A DNA stretch of 21,609 nt, taken from the NCBI GenBank assembly GCA_023453125.1, contig JAEXUB010000021.1:1-21609 (forward strand), in the 5' to 3' direction. Of this stretch, positions 5,759-14,039 are shown piece by piece. The notes under the pieces are model-generated. The model was not told the DNA's origin and did no database searches. It was given only the letters and a program-made list of their open reading frames with translations. The stretch comes from Bacteroidota bacterium. GTDB taxonomy: Bacteria; Bacteroidota; Ignavibacteria; Ignavibacteriales; Melioribacteraceae. The first letter of the stretch is position 1. Each line of letters begins with the position of its first letter. The position numbers and the translations under genes are program-made.

Positions 5759-7036
5759 TTATGTACCTGCAGAATAATCATCCATATAAAGTCTCTGCTC
5801 TTCGGTAAGCTTGTCAATTTTGTATTTCATTGTCCTGAGCTTAATGCCTGCAATTTCCTGATCCTGTTCTTCAGGTATATCGATTACTTCCGGTTCAAGG
5901 AGAATTCCCTGCTTGTCATATTTTGCAAGACGGAGCTGCGACATAAACTGGTTTGCAAAAGACATATCCATAACTTCAGAAGGATGCCCTTCTGCTGCTG
6001 CCAGGTTAACAAGACGTCCCTGCGCAAGAAGATAAATCTTTTTGCCGTTCTTTAATGTATATTCTTCATTATTGGGGCGGACAGTTCTCTTGGATTTAGA
6101 TACTTTTTCGAGATCGGGGATGTTGATTTCGCAATCGTAGTGCCCTGTATTGCATACAATGGCGCCCTCTCTCATTTTCTCAAAATGTCTCTTAACAATA
6201 ACGTCTTTAACGCCTGTAGCGGTTATAAAGATATCGCCGATCTTAGCGGCTTCGTCCATTGTCATAACTACGTGTCCGTCCAGGGTAGCTTTAAGTGCTG
6301 CAGTAGGTTTAACTTCGGTAACAATTACGTTGGCACCAAGTCCGGCTGCTCTCATAGCGCATCCTTTACCGCAGTGTCCGTAGCCGGCAACAACAAAATT
6401 CTTTCCGGCAAGAAGAACTGATGTAGCTCTTATAATACCGTCAATTGAAGACTGTCCTGTTCCGTATACGTTGTCGAAATCCCATTTTGTTTCTGCATCG
6501 TTAACTGCAATAACCGGGTAGAGAAGTTTTCCGTCGGCAGCCATAGCTCTAAGTCTGTGAACGCCGGTGGTTGTTTCTTCGGTACCGCCTATAATATTTT
6601 CGGCAAGTTTAGGGAATCTGTTGTGAACGGTGAATATAAGGTCTGCGCCGTCGTCCAATGTAAGGTTCGGCTTCATATCGAGAGTTCTTTCGATGCACCA
6701 GTAGAATTCCTTAACATTCATTCCGTGCCAGGCGTAAATTTCAATTCCGTTCTTAGCGAGCGCGGCGGCAATTTCATCCTGTGTTGAAAGAGGATTGCAT
6801 CCGCTCCAGCTTACTTTAGCGCCTGCGGCTTTAAGGGTTTCAATAAGAACCGCGGTCTCCTTTGTAACGTGGAGACATCCTGCAATCTTATACCCTTTAA
6901 GGGGTTTCGTTTTTTCGTATTTCTTTCTCAGCTCCATCATAACCGGCATGCGGCTTTCGGCCCACTGGATTTTCATCCTTCCCTGTTCCGCCAGTTTGAT
7001 ATCGCGTACTTTGTATTTACCTTTTACGTGATCCAT
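5759..7036 (-). CDS. ahcY: S-adenosylhomocysteine hydrolase
   Basis: This enzyme splits S-adenosylhomocysteine to adenosine and homocysteine, removing the inhibitory product of SAM-dependent methylation. It is cytoplasmic and NAD-dependent. The 425 residues carry the key motifs: LDDGADL with D128/D129, EETTTG with E153/E154, the VNDAETKWDFDN block with K184, D188 and N189, the NAD-binding loop GYGHCGKG at 218-225, and NTGHYDCEI with H299. It is of the shorter archaeal/Thermotoga-like type (FDNVYGTGQS) and ends YMDDYSAGT instead of the KPDHYRY end of the longer bacterial and eukaryotic forms. AGGAG lies 10 bases before the ATG. metK ends 16 bases upstream. Its last ~100 codons and terminator are duplicated at 2284-2645. 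Confidence 0.97.
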   Translation of the reverse strand: MDHVKGKYKVRDIKLAEQGRMKIQWAESRMPVMMELRKKYEKTKPLKGYKIAGCLHVTKETAVLIETLKAAGAKVSWSGCNPLSTQDEIAAALAKNGIEIYAWHGMNVKEFYWCIERTLDMKPNLTLDDGADLIFTVHNRFPKLAENIIGGTEETTTGVHRLRAMAADGKLLYPVIAVNDAETKWDFDNVYGTGQSSIDGIIRATSVLLAGKNFVVAGYGHCGKGCAMRAAGLGANVIVTEVKPTAALKATLDGHVVMTMDEAAKIGDIFITATGVKDVIVKRHFEKMREGAIVCNTGHYDCEINIPDLEKVSKSKRTVRPNNEEYTLKNGKKIYLLAQGRLVNLAAAEGHPSEVMDMSFANQFMSQLRLAKYDKQGILLEPEVIDIPEEQDQEIAGIKLRTMKYKIDKLTEEQRLYMDDYSAGT

Positions 7037-7052
7037 TAATCTATAACTCCTG

Positions 7053-8204
7053 TTAGTTTTTATTCAAATATTTTTTAAAGACCGGAACGAGGTCAAGCTG
7101 TTCCCATGTAAAGTCCTTATCATTGCGCCCGAAATGTCCGAACGAAGCGGTCTTCTGGTAAATAGGCCTGCGCAGTTTAAGGCGTGTAATAATTCCTTTC
7201 GGGGTCAGGTCAACGGTCTTCATAATCATTTCAGAAATTGCGGAATCGGGAATTACTCCTGTGCCTTTTGTATCTATGAAAACAGAAACCGGCTGAGCAA
7301 CGCCGATTGCATAAGCAACCTGAACGAGGCATTCTTTTGCAACGCCTGCGGCAACCACGTTCTTTGCTATGTGACGCGCAGCGTAGGTAGCGCTTCTGTC
7401 AACTTTTGAAGGATCTTTGCCGCTGAACGCGCCGCCGCCGTGAGGAGCCCATCCGCCGTAAGTATCAACTATAATCTTTCTTCCTGTTAAACCGCTGTCG
7501 CCGTGCGGCCCGCCAATTTCGAAACGGCCTGTAGGATTAACAAAGTATTTAGTCTTTTTATCGAGATACTTTGCCGGGATAACTTTCTTTATAACATTTT
7601 TAATTACGTCATCTTTAATCTTCTTCTGCGAAACATTAGCATCGTGCTGTGTAGAAATTACAACCGCGTCAACACGCAATGGCTTATGGTCGTCGCTGTA
7701 TTCAATAGTAACCTGTGATTTTGAGTCGGGTCTCAGGTAGGGCATAAGCCTGGACTGTTTGTTTCTGATATCGGAAAGTTTCTGAACAAGTTTGTGCGCA
7801 TAAACTATCGGCATCGGCATATATTCTGGAGTCTGGTTGCAGGCATACCCGAACATAATACCCTGGTCTCCCGCTCCCCCTGTATCAACCCCCATAGCAA
7901 TATCGGGAGACTGGGAGTGGATTGTATTAACAATACCGCACGATTCGGAATCGAATTTATATTCTGCTTTAGTATAGCCGATTTTTCTAATTGTCTGGCG
8001 GACAACTTTTTCCACGTCGACGTATGCTTTAGTGGTAATTTCCCCCCCTACAACAACGAGGCCTGTTGTAACAAAAGTTTCGCAGGCTACACGCGCATTA
8101 GGGTCTTTTGCAAATATTGCATCCAGAACTCCGTCTGATATCTGATCGCAGACTTTATCGGGATGCCCTTCTGAAACTGATTCGGAAGTAAATAAGTATG
8201 GCAT
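7053..8204 (-). CDS. metK: S-adenosylmethionine synthetase
   Basis: It makes S-adenosylmethionine from methionine and ATP in the cytoplasm, normally as a tetramer. The 383 residues are the usual length. Motifs include SVSEGHPDKVCDQISD near 9-24 (ATP/metal site, HPDK at 14-17), the signature GAGDQGIMFGYA at about 110-121, and the P-loop-like GGGAFSGKD at 256-264 followed by KVDRSATY. GAGG lies five bases before the ATG. It starts 17 bases after the nucleotidyltransferase stop and ends 16 bases before ahcY, so SAM synthesis and SAH removal are made from one transcript. No SAM riboswitch-like structure was noticed ahead of the unit. Confidence 0.98.
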   Translation of the reverse strand: MPYLFTSESVSEGHPDKVCDQISDGVLDAIFAKDPNARVACETFVTTGLVVVGGEITTKAYVDVEKVVRQTIRKIGYTKAEYKFDSESCGIVNTIHSQSPDIAMGVDTGGAGDQGIMFGYACNQTPEYMPMPIVYAHKLVQKLSDIRNKQSRLMPYLRPDSKSQVTIEYSDDHKPLRVDAVVISTQHDANVSQKKIKDDVIKNVIKKVIPAKYLDKKTKYFVNPTGRFEIGGPHGDSGLTGRKIIVDTYGGWAPHGGGAFSGKDPSKVDRSATYAARHIAKNVVAAGVAKECLVQVAYAIGVAQPVSVFIDTKGTGVIPDSAISEMIMKTVDLTPKGIITRLKLRRPIYQKTASFGHFGRNDKDFTWEQLDLVPVFKKYLNKN

Positions 8205-8221
8205 TTATACCTCTGATTGAT

Positions 8222-9199
8222 TTAATAAAATTCTATTTCCGATGAATCGCCGGTATTAAGTTTTTTATAGCTTCCCTTAACTACCGCTTCGCTTCCTATT
8301 ATCGAATTCTCGAGCATGGCCCTTTTAACAACCGCGCCGGGACTGATAATTGAATTCCTAATAATGGCATCTGTAATTTCGCAGTTTGCGGCTATTGTTG
8401 CATAAGGCCCAATGACCGAATTCTTAACGCGCGCCGTCTCGTCTATATATACAGGTTCAACAACTGTAACATTATCAAGCTTCGGATGTGAGCTTTTCTT
8501 CATAAGAAGATACTGATTGGTTGCCAAAAGTGTTTCAGGCTTTCCGCAGTCGTACCATCCTTCAACCGGGAATACCGAAACCGATTCCCCTTTATCTATC
8601 ATAAGCTGAAGAGCATCGGTAAGCTGATACTCGTTGCTTGTCTTAATATCTTTCTCAAAGAGCTCATCAAGGCATTCCGATAGAAGAGCCGGATTGGCAA
8701 TATAATAAAGCCCTACAAGCGCCAGATTTGAAACGGGGGTTTCGGGCTTCTCTATAAGCCTCTGAATTTTACCGTGTTCCATCAGTGCAACACCGAACCG
8801 CCTCGGGTCTTCAACTACCTTTACCCCTAAGGAAGTCTCCTTCTTTTTGAATACATCTGTTATATGGACATCAAATATAGTATCCCCCAGAATAATGAAG
8901 ATCTCTTTCTCATCGAAAGTATGGGCTGCCATCTTAATTGCATGCCCCAGACCGAGCATCTCCTTCTGCTCTACAAAGTCAGCTTCAATTTCAGGATGCT
9001 TTTTAGTAACATACTCAACTATCTGCTCGCCGTGGTATCCTATAATGAATGTAGCCTTGAATATCTTCTCTTCAACAAGTTTGTCTATAATATGCCCCAC
9101 TATAGGTTTTCCCCCTACATTCAACAATACCTTGGGAAGTGAATAGGTGTGCGGCTTTAATCTTTTTCCAAATCCTGCTACAGGAATTATGGCTCTCAT
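8222..9199 (-). CDS. sugar-phosphate nucleotidyltransferase with left-handed beta-helix tail
   Basis: This 325-residue protein belongs to the RmlA/GalU-type NDP-sugar pyrophosphorylases, which join a sugar 1-phosphate to a nucleoside triphosphate. The N-terminal catalytic domain shows G9-x-G-K-R-L-K-P-x-T with P22-K23, D106 in LGDTIFD as metal ligand, E150-K151-P, and WYDCGKPE with D217. Residues about 250-310 form hexapeptide repeats (IGPYATIAANCEI, IISPGAVVKRAML), so it belongs to the long group often annotated as glucose-1-phosphate thymidylyl- or uridylyltransferase. Which sugar and nucleotide it uses is not decidable here. It is the first gene of the unit with metK and ahcY. No good Shine-Dalgarno sequence precedes its ATG. 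Confidence 0.85.
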   Translation of the reverse strand: MRAIIPVAGFGKRLKPHTYSLPKVLLNVGGKPIVGHIIDKLVEEKIFKATFIIGYHGEQIVEYVTKKHPEIEADFVEQKEMLGLGHAIKMAAHTFDEKEIFIILGDTIFDVHITDVFKKKETSLGVKVVEDPRRFGVALMEHGKIQRLIEKPETPVSNLALVGLYYIANPALLSECLDELFEKDIKTSNEYQLTDALQLMIDKGESVSVFPVEGWYDCGKPETLLATNQYLLMKKSSHPKLDNVTVVEPVYIDETARVKNSVIGPYATIAANCEITDAIIRNSIISPGAVVKRAMLENSIIGSEAVVKGSYKKLNTGDSSEIEFY

Positions 9200-9265
9200 A
9201 ACATATTATTATTTTTGAAAGAGTAATTTAACTAATCACCCCTCTATTATCAAATATGTTGCCTA

Positions 9266-9293
9266 TTGATATAAAAATTCATTACTTTAATAT
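9266..9293 (+). promoter_or_regulatory. candidate promoter for the FabK-like gene
   Basis: TTGATA (9266-9271), 16 bases, then TAATAT (9288-9293), about 20 bases before the ATG at 9314 and just ahead of the ribosome site GAGGA. The region separates two divergent genes, so a promoter is expected here. The match is fair but the DNA is AT-rich. Confidence 0.4.
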
Positions 9294-9313
9294 AAATAAT
9301 AAAATGAGGATAT

Positions 9314-10261
9314 ATGAAAGTAGTTAACCGCCTTACCGGACTTCTTAATATTGAGCATCCAATAATTCAGGGGGGAATGGTATGGGCATCCGGATGGAGG
9401 CTTGCTTCGGCAGTATCCAACAGCGGGGGACTAGGCCTTATAGGCGCGGGTTCTATGAAACCGGAACTTCTGAATGAGCATATAAATAAATGCCGCACCG
9501 CCACCTCAAAACCATTCGGCGTTAACATTCCACTGCTTAGAAAGGATGCTGAAGAGCTTATTAAAACCTGCATAGATAACGGAATAAAGATAATCTTTTC
9601 ATCGGCAGGAAGCCCGGCAAAGCATATTGACCTCTTAAAAAAGAATGGTATAACCGTTATACACGTCGTTGCAAATGTTAAACAGGGGCTAAAGGCGCAG
9701 TCGGCCGGATGCGACGCGGTTGTAGGGGAAGGAGTAGAAGCCGGGGGGCATAACGGAGCAGACGAACTGACCACACTGGCCCTTATACCCCAGCTTGCTG
9801 ATGCATTAACAATTCCGGTTATTGCGGCGGGGGGCATTGCAGACGGAAAAGGCATTATGGCTGCATTATCTCTCGGCGCCGAAGGAGTGCAGTTAGGAAC
9901 CGCCTTCGCTTCTACTGTTGAATCTTCCGCCCATATTAACTATAAACAAAGAATTATAGCATCCGATGATATAAGTACGGTTCTGATTTTTAAGAAGATA
10001 GGATTAGTACGCCAGTTTAAAAATACTTTAAGCCAAAAGGCCCTTGAGCTTGAAGATTCGGGGGCTTCAAAGGAACAGCTTATTGAACTGCTCGCCTCCA
10101 AAAGAGAAATGAAAGGAATTTTTGAAGGGGATGAAGAGGAGGGAATGATGGAAGCCGGACAGGGTGCGGGACTGGTTAAAGAACTTATTACGGTAGAGAC
10201 ATTATTCAGCAAATTGATTTTGGAATTCGACAAGGCTAAAGAGAAGATTATTAACTATTGA
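9314..10261 (+). CDS. fabK: FMN enzyme of the FabK / nitronate monooxygenase family (probable enoyl-ACP reductase II)
   Basis: A 315-residue TIM-barrel flavoprotein. Visible motifs are IIQGGMVWASGW at about 17-28, GEGVEAGGHNG at 138-148 (with the H146 region typical of the family), IPVIAAGGIADGKG at 167-180, and GVQLGTAF at 191-198, all shared by FabK and 2-nitropropane-dioxygenase-like enzymes. The second half (NYKQRI, then FKNTL, then MMEAGQGAGLVKEL) follows the FabK pattern well, so reduction of enoyl-ACP in fatty acid synthesis is the better guess; nitronate oxidation is the alternative. GAGGA stands before the ATG. Its stop overlaps the TTG start of the next gene (TTGA), which suggests coupled translation. 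Confidence 0.72.
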   Translation: MKVVNRLTGLLNIEHPIIQGGMVWASGWRLASAVSNSGGLGLIGAGSMKPELLNEHINKCRTATSKPFGVNIPLLRKDAEELIKTCIDNGIKIIFSSAGSPAKHIDLLKKNGITVIHVVANVKQGLKAQSAGCDAVVGEGVEAGGHNGADELTTLALIPQLADALTIPVIAAGGIADGKGIMAALSLGAEGVQLGTAFASTVESSAHINYKQRIIASDDISTVLIFKKIGLVRQFKNTLSQKALELEDSGASKEQLIELLASKREMKGIFEGDEEEGMMEAGQGAGLVKELITVETLFSKLILEFDKAKEKIINY

Positions 10262-10971
10262 GTATAAAAATGAGCGGAAGAAAAAATAAAACCTTTTCAA
10301 TTAAATACAGGTTTTGTTTTGCGGACGGAAAGGAAAAAGCATTCAATTTAGAAATTGACAGTTCTACACTTGCACTGATTGATGATTTCGATACTGAATA
10401 CCCGGAATGGACCAAGACCGCAAATCTCGGATGCGGACACTGTTCTGCGGGGGAATCGCACTGCAGGCTCGCCCGCACAATAGGATACTTCATTAAGCAG
10501 TTCGATAATATCCCTTCATATGAAAATGTAAAGATCTATGTTGAAACTGAAAACCGGACCTACTTTAAAGAGACTTCGGTACAGGCCGGCGTAGGGGGCA
10601 TTTTCGGAATACTGATGTCCACAAGCGGATGCCCGGTTCTCGGCAAGCTTAAGCCGATGGTAAGGTATCACCTCCCCTTTGCAGACATTGAAGAAACCGA
10701 ATACCGGGTTTTTTCTATGTATATGCTTGCCCAATACTTCAAAATGAAGAAAGGCACTCCCCCGGATCTCGAGATGGACCATCTGAAAGCGACCTATGAG
10801 GAAATAGGAAAAATTAACAGAAGGCTTGCAAAGGCTATTGCCGACCTTGAGAAAACGGATACCAGCATCAACGCAGTTGTTGCGCTAAATAATTTTGCCG
10901 ATTCTGTTACTTACAGCCTTGAGGATAAGCTTGAGGATATAGAAAAACTGTTTAAGGACTGGATGGGATGA
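10258..10971 (+). CDS. conserved hypothetical protein, DUF6901-like
   Basis: A soluble protein of 237 residues (TTG at 10258, overlapping the previous stop by four bases) or 233 residues (ATG at 10270). Neither start has a strong ribosome site; the overlap favours coupling. The central part has a cysteine cluster, GCGHCSAGESHC at about 58-69, then a segment with STSGCPVL and KLKPMVRYHLPFA, followed by a helical region and a C-terminal coiled-coil-like stretch. I recall this layout for the uncharacterised DUF6901 family, but that is from memory of the motif order. The cysteine cluster could bind a metal or act in redox chemistry. It is cotranscribed with a FabK-like flavoprotein. Function unknown. 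It ends two bases from the convergent rsmD stop, with no terminator between them. Confidence 0.75.
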   Translation: MSIKMSGRKNKTFSIKYRFCFADGKEKAFNLEIDSSTLALIDDFDTEYPEWTKTANLGCGHCSAGESHCRLARTIGYFIKQFDNIPSYENVKIYVETENRTYFKETSVQAGVGGIFGILMSTSGCPVLGKLKPMVRYHLPFADIEETEYRVFSMYMLAQYFKMKKGTPPDLEMDHLKATYEEIGKINRRLAKAIADLEKTDTSINAVVALNNFADSVTYSLEDKLEDIEKLFKDWMG

Positions 10972-10973
10972 GA

Positions 10974-11522
10974 TTATTCTTTTATATACTGATATAAAAG
11001 GCTGTCCCCTATTTTTTTGAATGGTTCAAAGCCGAAATTCTCTATATCATTCTTTTCCGTCTGTACCGATCTCTCAATTATTATTCTTCCTTCATCATTA
11101 AGAAAATCCCTTTCAATAAGGTTCTTAAATACAGCGTGAATGTCGTCTTTGAAGAAAGGGGGGTCTGCAAGAATCAGGTCATATTTTTCGTGCAGGCTCA
11201 TTTTGGCAAATGCTATTGCTTCCATTTTGAATATGCGGCATTCATTATCAGCGCCGAGTGCTTTGATATTATCGGCAAGGTTTTTCTGTACCGGAAAATT
11301 TTTCTCTATAAAGTGGACCATTGCGGCTCCGCGGCTAAGGGCTTCCAGGCCGAGCGATCCGCTTCCCGCATAGATATCGCACACCTGTATACCGTCAAAA
11401 TCAATCTGGTTAACTAGTATATTAAAAAGAGATTCCTTAACCTTGTCCGTTGTTGGCCTTACCAGTTTGCTGTTGGGCATTTTTATTATTCTGCCCCTGT
11501 ATTTACCCGCAATTATTCTCAT
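10974..11522 (-). CDS. rsmD: 16S rRNA (guanine(966)-N2)-methyltransferase
   Basis: It methylates G966 of 16S rRNA using SAM, during assembly of the small ribosomal subunit. The 182 residues match the family length. Motifs are MRIIAGKYRGR at the N-terminus, RPTTDKVKESLFN at 22-34, the SAM-binding DIYAGSGSLGLEA at 49-61, and the catalytic D120-P-P-F123. The ATG overlaps the stop of the PilM-like gene (TAATG), so translation is probably coupled. It is the last gene of the hrcA-led series. Confidence 0.93.
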   Translation of the reverse strand: MRIIAGKYRGRIIKMPNSKLVRPTTDKVKESLFNILVNQIDFDGIQVCDIYAGSGSLGLEALSRGAAMVHFIEKNFPVQKNLADNIKALGADNECRIFKMEAIAFAKMSLHEKYDLILADPPFFKDDIHAVFKNLIERDFLNDEGRIIIERSVQTEKNDIENFGFEPFKKIGDSLLYQYIKE

Positions 11523-12436
11523 TATGAAATCCTTGCCGCAATTCCAATTGGCGCCGCGTAGGAATAAAACTTTGAAACAATAGCCCCTTTGTTGAAAAGC
11601 TTGGGGGACGCTTTAAGATTGCTGAATGGAAGTATTCTTATTATTCCATACTGAAAAGCCGAATTGAAGAGGGGCATTACCTCATCCGTAAACGAATCCC
11701 CCGCGGCGTATATGCTTTCTATTTCCGAAATCCTGTTCTGCGATACATAATAATCCTGATATTCGCTTTTAATCCTTGCCGGAATGGAATTCATTTCGGT
11801 ACAGGGAAACGATTTATAAAATTTGGGCTTGCCTCTTTCGAAAATCATCATGCTCATTTTATCGTCATCCGAATAAAGGCTTACATAATTATTCTGCCCC
11901 GGTTCAGGATTAATAAGCAGATTGGATGCGAAATGGGCATTATCAACGAGCCTGAGAAATAGATTGTTCGTCTTGCAGAATTTATGAATTGCAGAGAGAA
12001 TCTTTTTTTCTATTGCCGCAACAAGAATTTTCTTTGCATTGGGATAAGGATATTCACCAATCTCAAAATAACGGAGTATAAAATCCCCCGGGTCCTTATG
12101 GGGATAAAGAACCGAAAATTCCCAGTTAAGATGGGCATTAAGGTCCTCCTTGGTAAGGAGGTCGTCAACCGGAAGTTCAATTATCTCGAACAGGCCCCCC
12201 GGAAGAGTAAAAGAAATGTTTTTAGCTCCTGCAGGTTTGCGGCTTTTAAGTTTATAATAGGAATCCCTGATAAGAGAAATTATTTCCTGCTCAGATAAGT
12301 TTTTATTGAAAGGAGCAGCAAGAAGTTCTTCATCGGCATTTTCCAGAACCACGGAGTCGTCCAGCCAGCTTATCTCTATTAACTGCAATTTGGAGGAGGT
12401 TAAATTTATTCCTCCCTGATTGGAAATGATGCTCAT
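11522..12436 (-). CDS. PilM-like actin-fold protein (type IV pilus/secretion assembly)
   Basis: The 304-residue protein has the PilM-like opening (LTSSKLQLIEISWLDDSVVL), the block ISFTLPGGLFEIIELPVDD near residue 75-95, and then WEFSVLYPHK and KILVAAIEKKILSAI. These correspond to the PilM steps where the protein tests its target and forms the actin-like second domain. PilM proteins sit on the cytoplasmic side of the inner membrane and bind the tail of PilN in type IV pilus or type II secretion machines. No PilN, PilO or PilQ gene follows, since rsmD comes next. The glycine-rich nucleotide-binding loops are weak, so it may have lost ATP binding. It lies 11 bases after the ComEA-like gene. Confidence 0.6.
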   Translation of the reverse strand: MSIISNQGGINLTSSKLQLIEISWLDDSVVLENADEELLAAPFNKNLSEQEIISLIRDSYYKLKSRKPAGAKNISFTLPGGLFEIIELPVDDLLTKEDLNAHLNWEFSVLYPHKDPGDFILRYFEIGEYPYPNAKKILVAAIEKKILSAIHKFCKTNNLFLRLVDNAHFASNLLINPEPGQNNYVSLYSDDDKMSMMIFERGKPKFYKSFPCTEMNSIPARIKSEYQDYYVSQNRISEIESIYAAGDSFTDEVMPLFNSAFQYGIIRILPFSNLKASPKLFNKGAIVSKFYSYAAPIGIAARIS

Positions 12437-12447
12437 TAAGAATCCCG

Positions 12448-12885
12448 TTATTTAACCGCAATATACTCTTTTATTTTATCAAATTTGCCGCTGCTAATTC
12501 CTTTAACATCCATAAGCTTCCGCACTGAGGCAAACAATCCGTTCTTTTTTCTGTACTCAATAATCTTTTCCGCCGTTTTAATTCCAATTCCCGGCAGTTT
12601 AACAAGTTCGTCTGTGCCGGCACTATTAATATTAATCTTAACCGCGGGGGGAGCAGTAAGCTTCTGCGGACCTGCCGAAGCGGAATCTGCTTTTGCTTCA
12701 AAATTAATTGCAAAAAAAGAACTGTCAATCTTCGAATAATCAAAATTACGTATTGCGCCTTTTTCATCATCAATAAAATATCGCACTGCAAGTCCTACTA
12801 TGAAAAAGGCCAGGATAAAGAGGCTTACTTTAGTTTCTAATTCCGTAAAACCGATTTTATCCGATATTTTCTTCAGAAGAAGAAT
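12448..12885 (-). CDS. ComEA-like helix-hairpin-helix protein with membrane anchor, non-ATG start
   Basis: The C-terminal ~60 residues form a ComEA-type helix-hairpin-helix DNA-binding domain: ININSAGTDELVKLPGIG, then KTAEKIIEYRKKNG, then KLMDVKGISSGKFDKIKEYI. No ATG starts this frame. The first GTG (12786) would cut off a clear membrane helix coded just upstream (SLFILAFFIVGLAV). The frame is open back to the dnaJ stop at 12901. The best start is ATT at 12885, six bases after the AGGGA ribosome site, giving about 145 residues; CTG at 12876 is the alternative. ComEA proteins bind incoming DNA outside the inner membrane during natural transformation. The gene lies directly between dnaJ and a PilM-like gene, which fits a pilus/competence role, though short HhH proteins of this kind occur widely without proven competence. 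Confidence 0.72.
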   Translation of the reverse strand: MLLLKKISDKIGFTELETKVSLFILAFFIVGLAVRYFIDDEKGAIRNFDYSKIDSSFFAINFEAKADSASAGPQKLTAPPAVKININSAGTDELVKLPGIGIKTAEKIIEYRKKNGLFASVRKLMDVKGISSGKFDKIKEYIAVK

Positions 12886-12900
12886 ATCTATTCCCTGCTG

Positions 12901-14019
12901 CTAATTGCCCGCTTTAATATTAGGCTGTTTCTGGAGTTCTTTAAGAAGCTCCTTCTCCTTAGCGCTTACATTCCTCGGAATATGAATATTTATTTTAACA
13001 AGCTGGTCTCCGGCGCCGTGACTGTTAAGATGCTGAATGCCTTTTTCCCTCATCTTAAGGAATTTGCCCGGCTGAGTGCCCGATTCAATTTTAAGTTTAG
13101 CTCTTCCGTTCAAAGTAGGCACTTCAACTTCGGTGCCCAGAACCGCTTCGGGATAGCTTAGGAACAATTCGTATATAATATTATCTCCGTCGCGTACAAA
13201 GAACTCGTGTTCAATTTCCTTGAAGATAACAATAATATCCCCCGGCTGGCCTCCGTTCTTGCCTGCATTGCCTTCGCCGCGCAGAGTCATATAGCTGTTA
13301 TCGTGAACTCCTGCAGGGACGTTAATCTTAATTGTGGCTTCATCCTGAATTCTCCCGTCGCCGCCGCATTTTGAACAGGGGTCAGAAATAATTTTTCCTA
13401 ATCCGCCGCAGGTGCTGCAGGGGGAGATATTTACAAATTGCCCGAATACTGAGCGTGATACCTGTCTTATTTCGCCGGAGCCGTTACAGGTACCGCAGGT
13501 CTTAAATGCATTTGCGGTCTTTGCGCCGCTTCCGCCGCAGGTTTCGCACTTAACGTATTTTTTTATCTTAATTTTCTTTGTTGTGCCGCTTGCAATCTCT
13601 TCGAGTGTAAGTTTAAGCGATACCTTTAAATCAGAACCGGGAGTTCCTCCTGTCTTGGATCTTGATTTCTGCGAGGCTCCCCCTCCAAAGAAATCGTCGA
13701 ATATTGAACCTCCGCCGAATGCTCCTCCGAATATATCGGAGAAATGGCTGAAGATATCGTTTACATTCGAGAATCCTGAGAAGTCCTGTCCCCCTCTTAA
13801 TCCCTGATGCCCGAACCTGTCATATTTTGCCTTCTTCTCATCATTGCTTAAGACTTCATATGCCTCTGCAGCTTCTTTAAATTTATCCTCGGCGGATTTG
13901 TCTCCCGGGTTTCTGTCCGGATGATACTGCATAGCGAGTTTACGGTATGCCTTCTTAATATCCTCTTTCGAAGCATTTTTTTCAACGCCAAGAACTTCGT
14001 AGTAATCTCTTTTCTCCAT
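12901..14019 (-). CDS. dnaJ: chaperone protein DnaJ (Hsp40)
   Basis: DnaJ delivers unfolded proteins to DnaK and stimulates its ATPase. The 372 residues show a J-domain with H33-P34-D35, a Gly/Phe-rich region at about 70-115, and four zinc-binding CxxCxGxG-type repeats at C158/C161, C175/C178, C201/C204 and C215/C218. A C-terminal substrate-binding domain follows. I use the ATG at 14019 instead of the TTG one codon earlier, since GGAAGG is six bases from the ATG but only three from the TTG. It follows grpE by about 20 bases in the heat-shock operon. Confidence 0.97.
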   Translation of the reverse strand: MEKRDYYEVLGVEKNASKEDIKKAYRKLAMQYHPDRNPGDKSAEDKFKEAAEAYEVLSNDEKKAKYDRFGHQGLRGGQDFSGFSNVNDIFSHFSDIFGGAFGGGSIFDDFFGGGASQKSRSKTGGTPGSDLKVSLKLTLEEIASGTTKKIKIKKYVKCETCGGSGAKTANAFKTCGTCNGSGEIRQVSRSVFGQFVNISPCSTCGGLGKIISDPCSKCGGDGRIQDEATIKINVPAGVHDNSYMTLRGEGNAGKNGGQPGDIIVIFKEIEHEFFVRDGDNIIYELFLSYPEAVLGTEVEVPTLNGRAKLKIESGTQPGKFLKMREKGIQHLNSHGAGDQLVKINIHIPRNVSAKEKELLKELQKQPNIKAGN

Positions 14020-14039
14020 CAAACACCTTCCGGTTAAAA

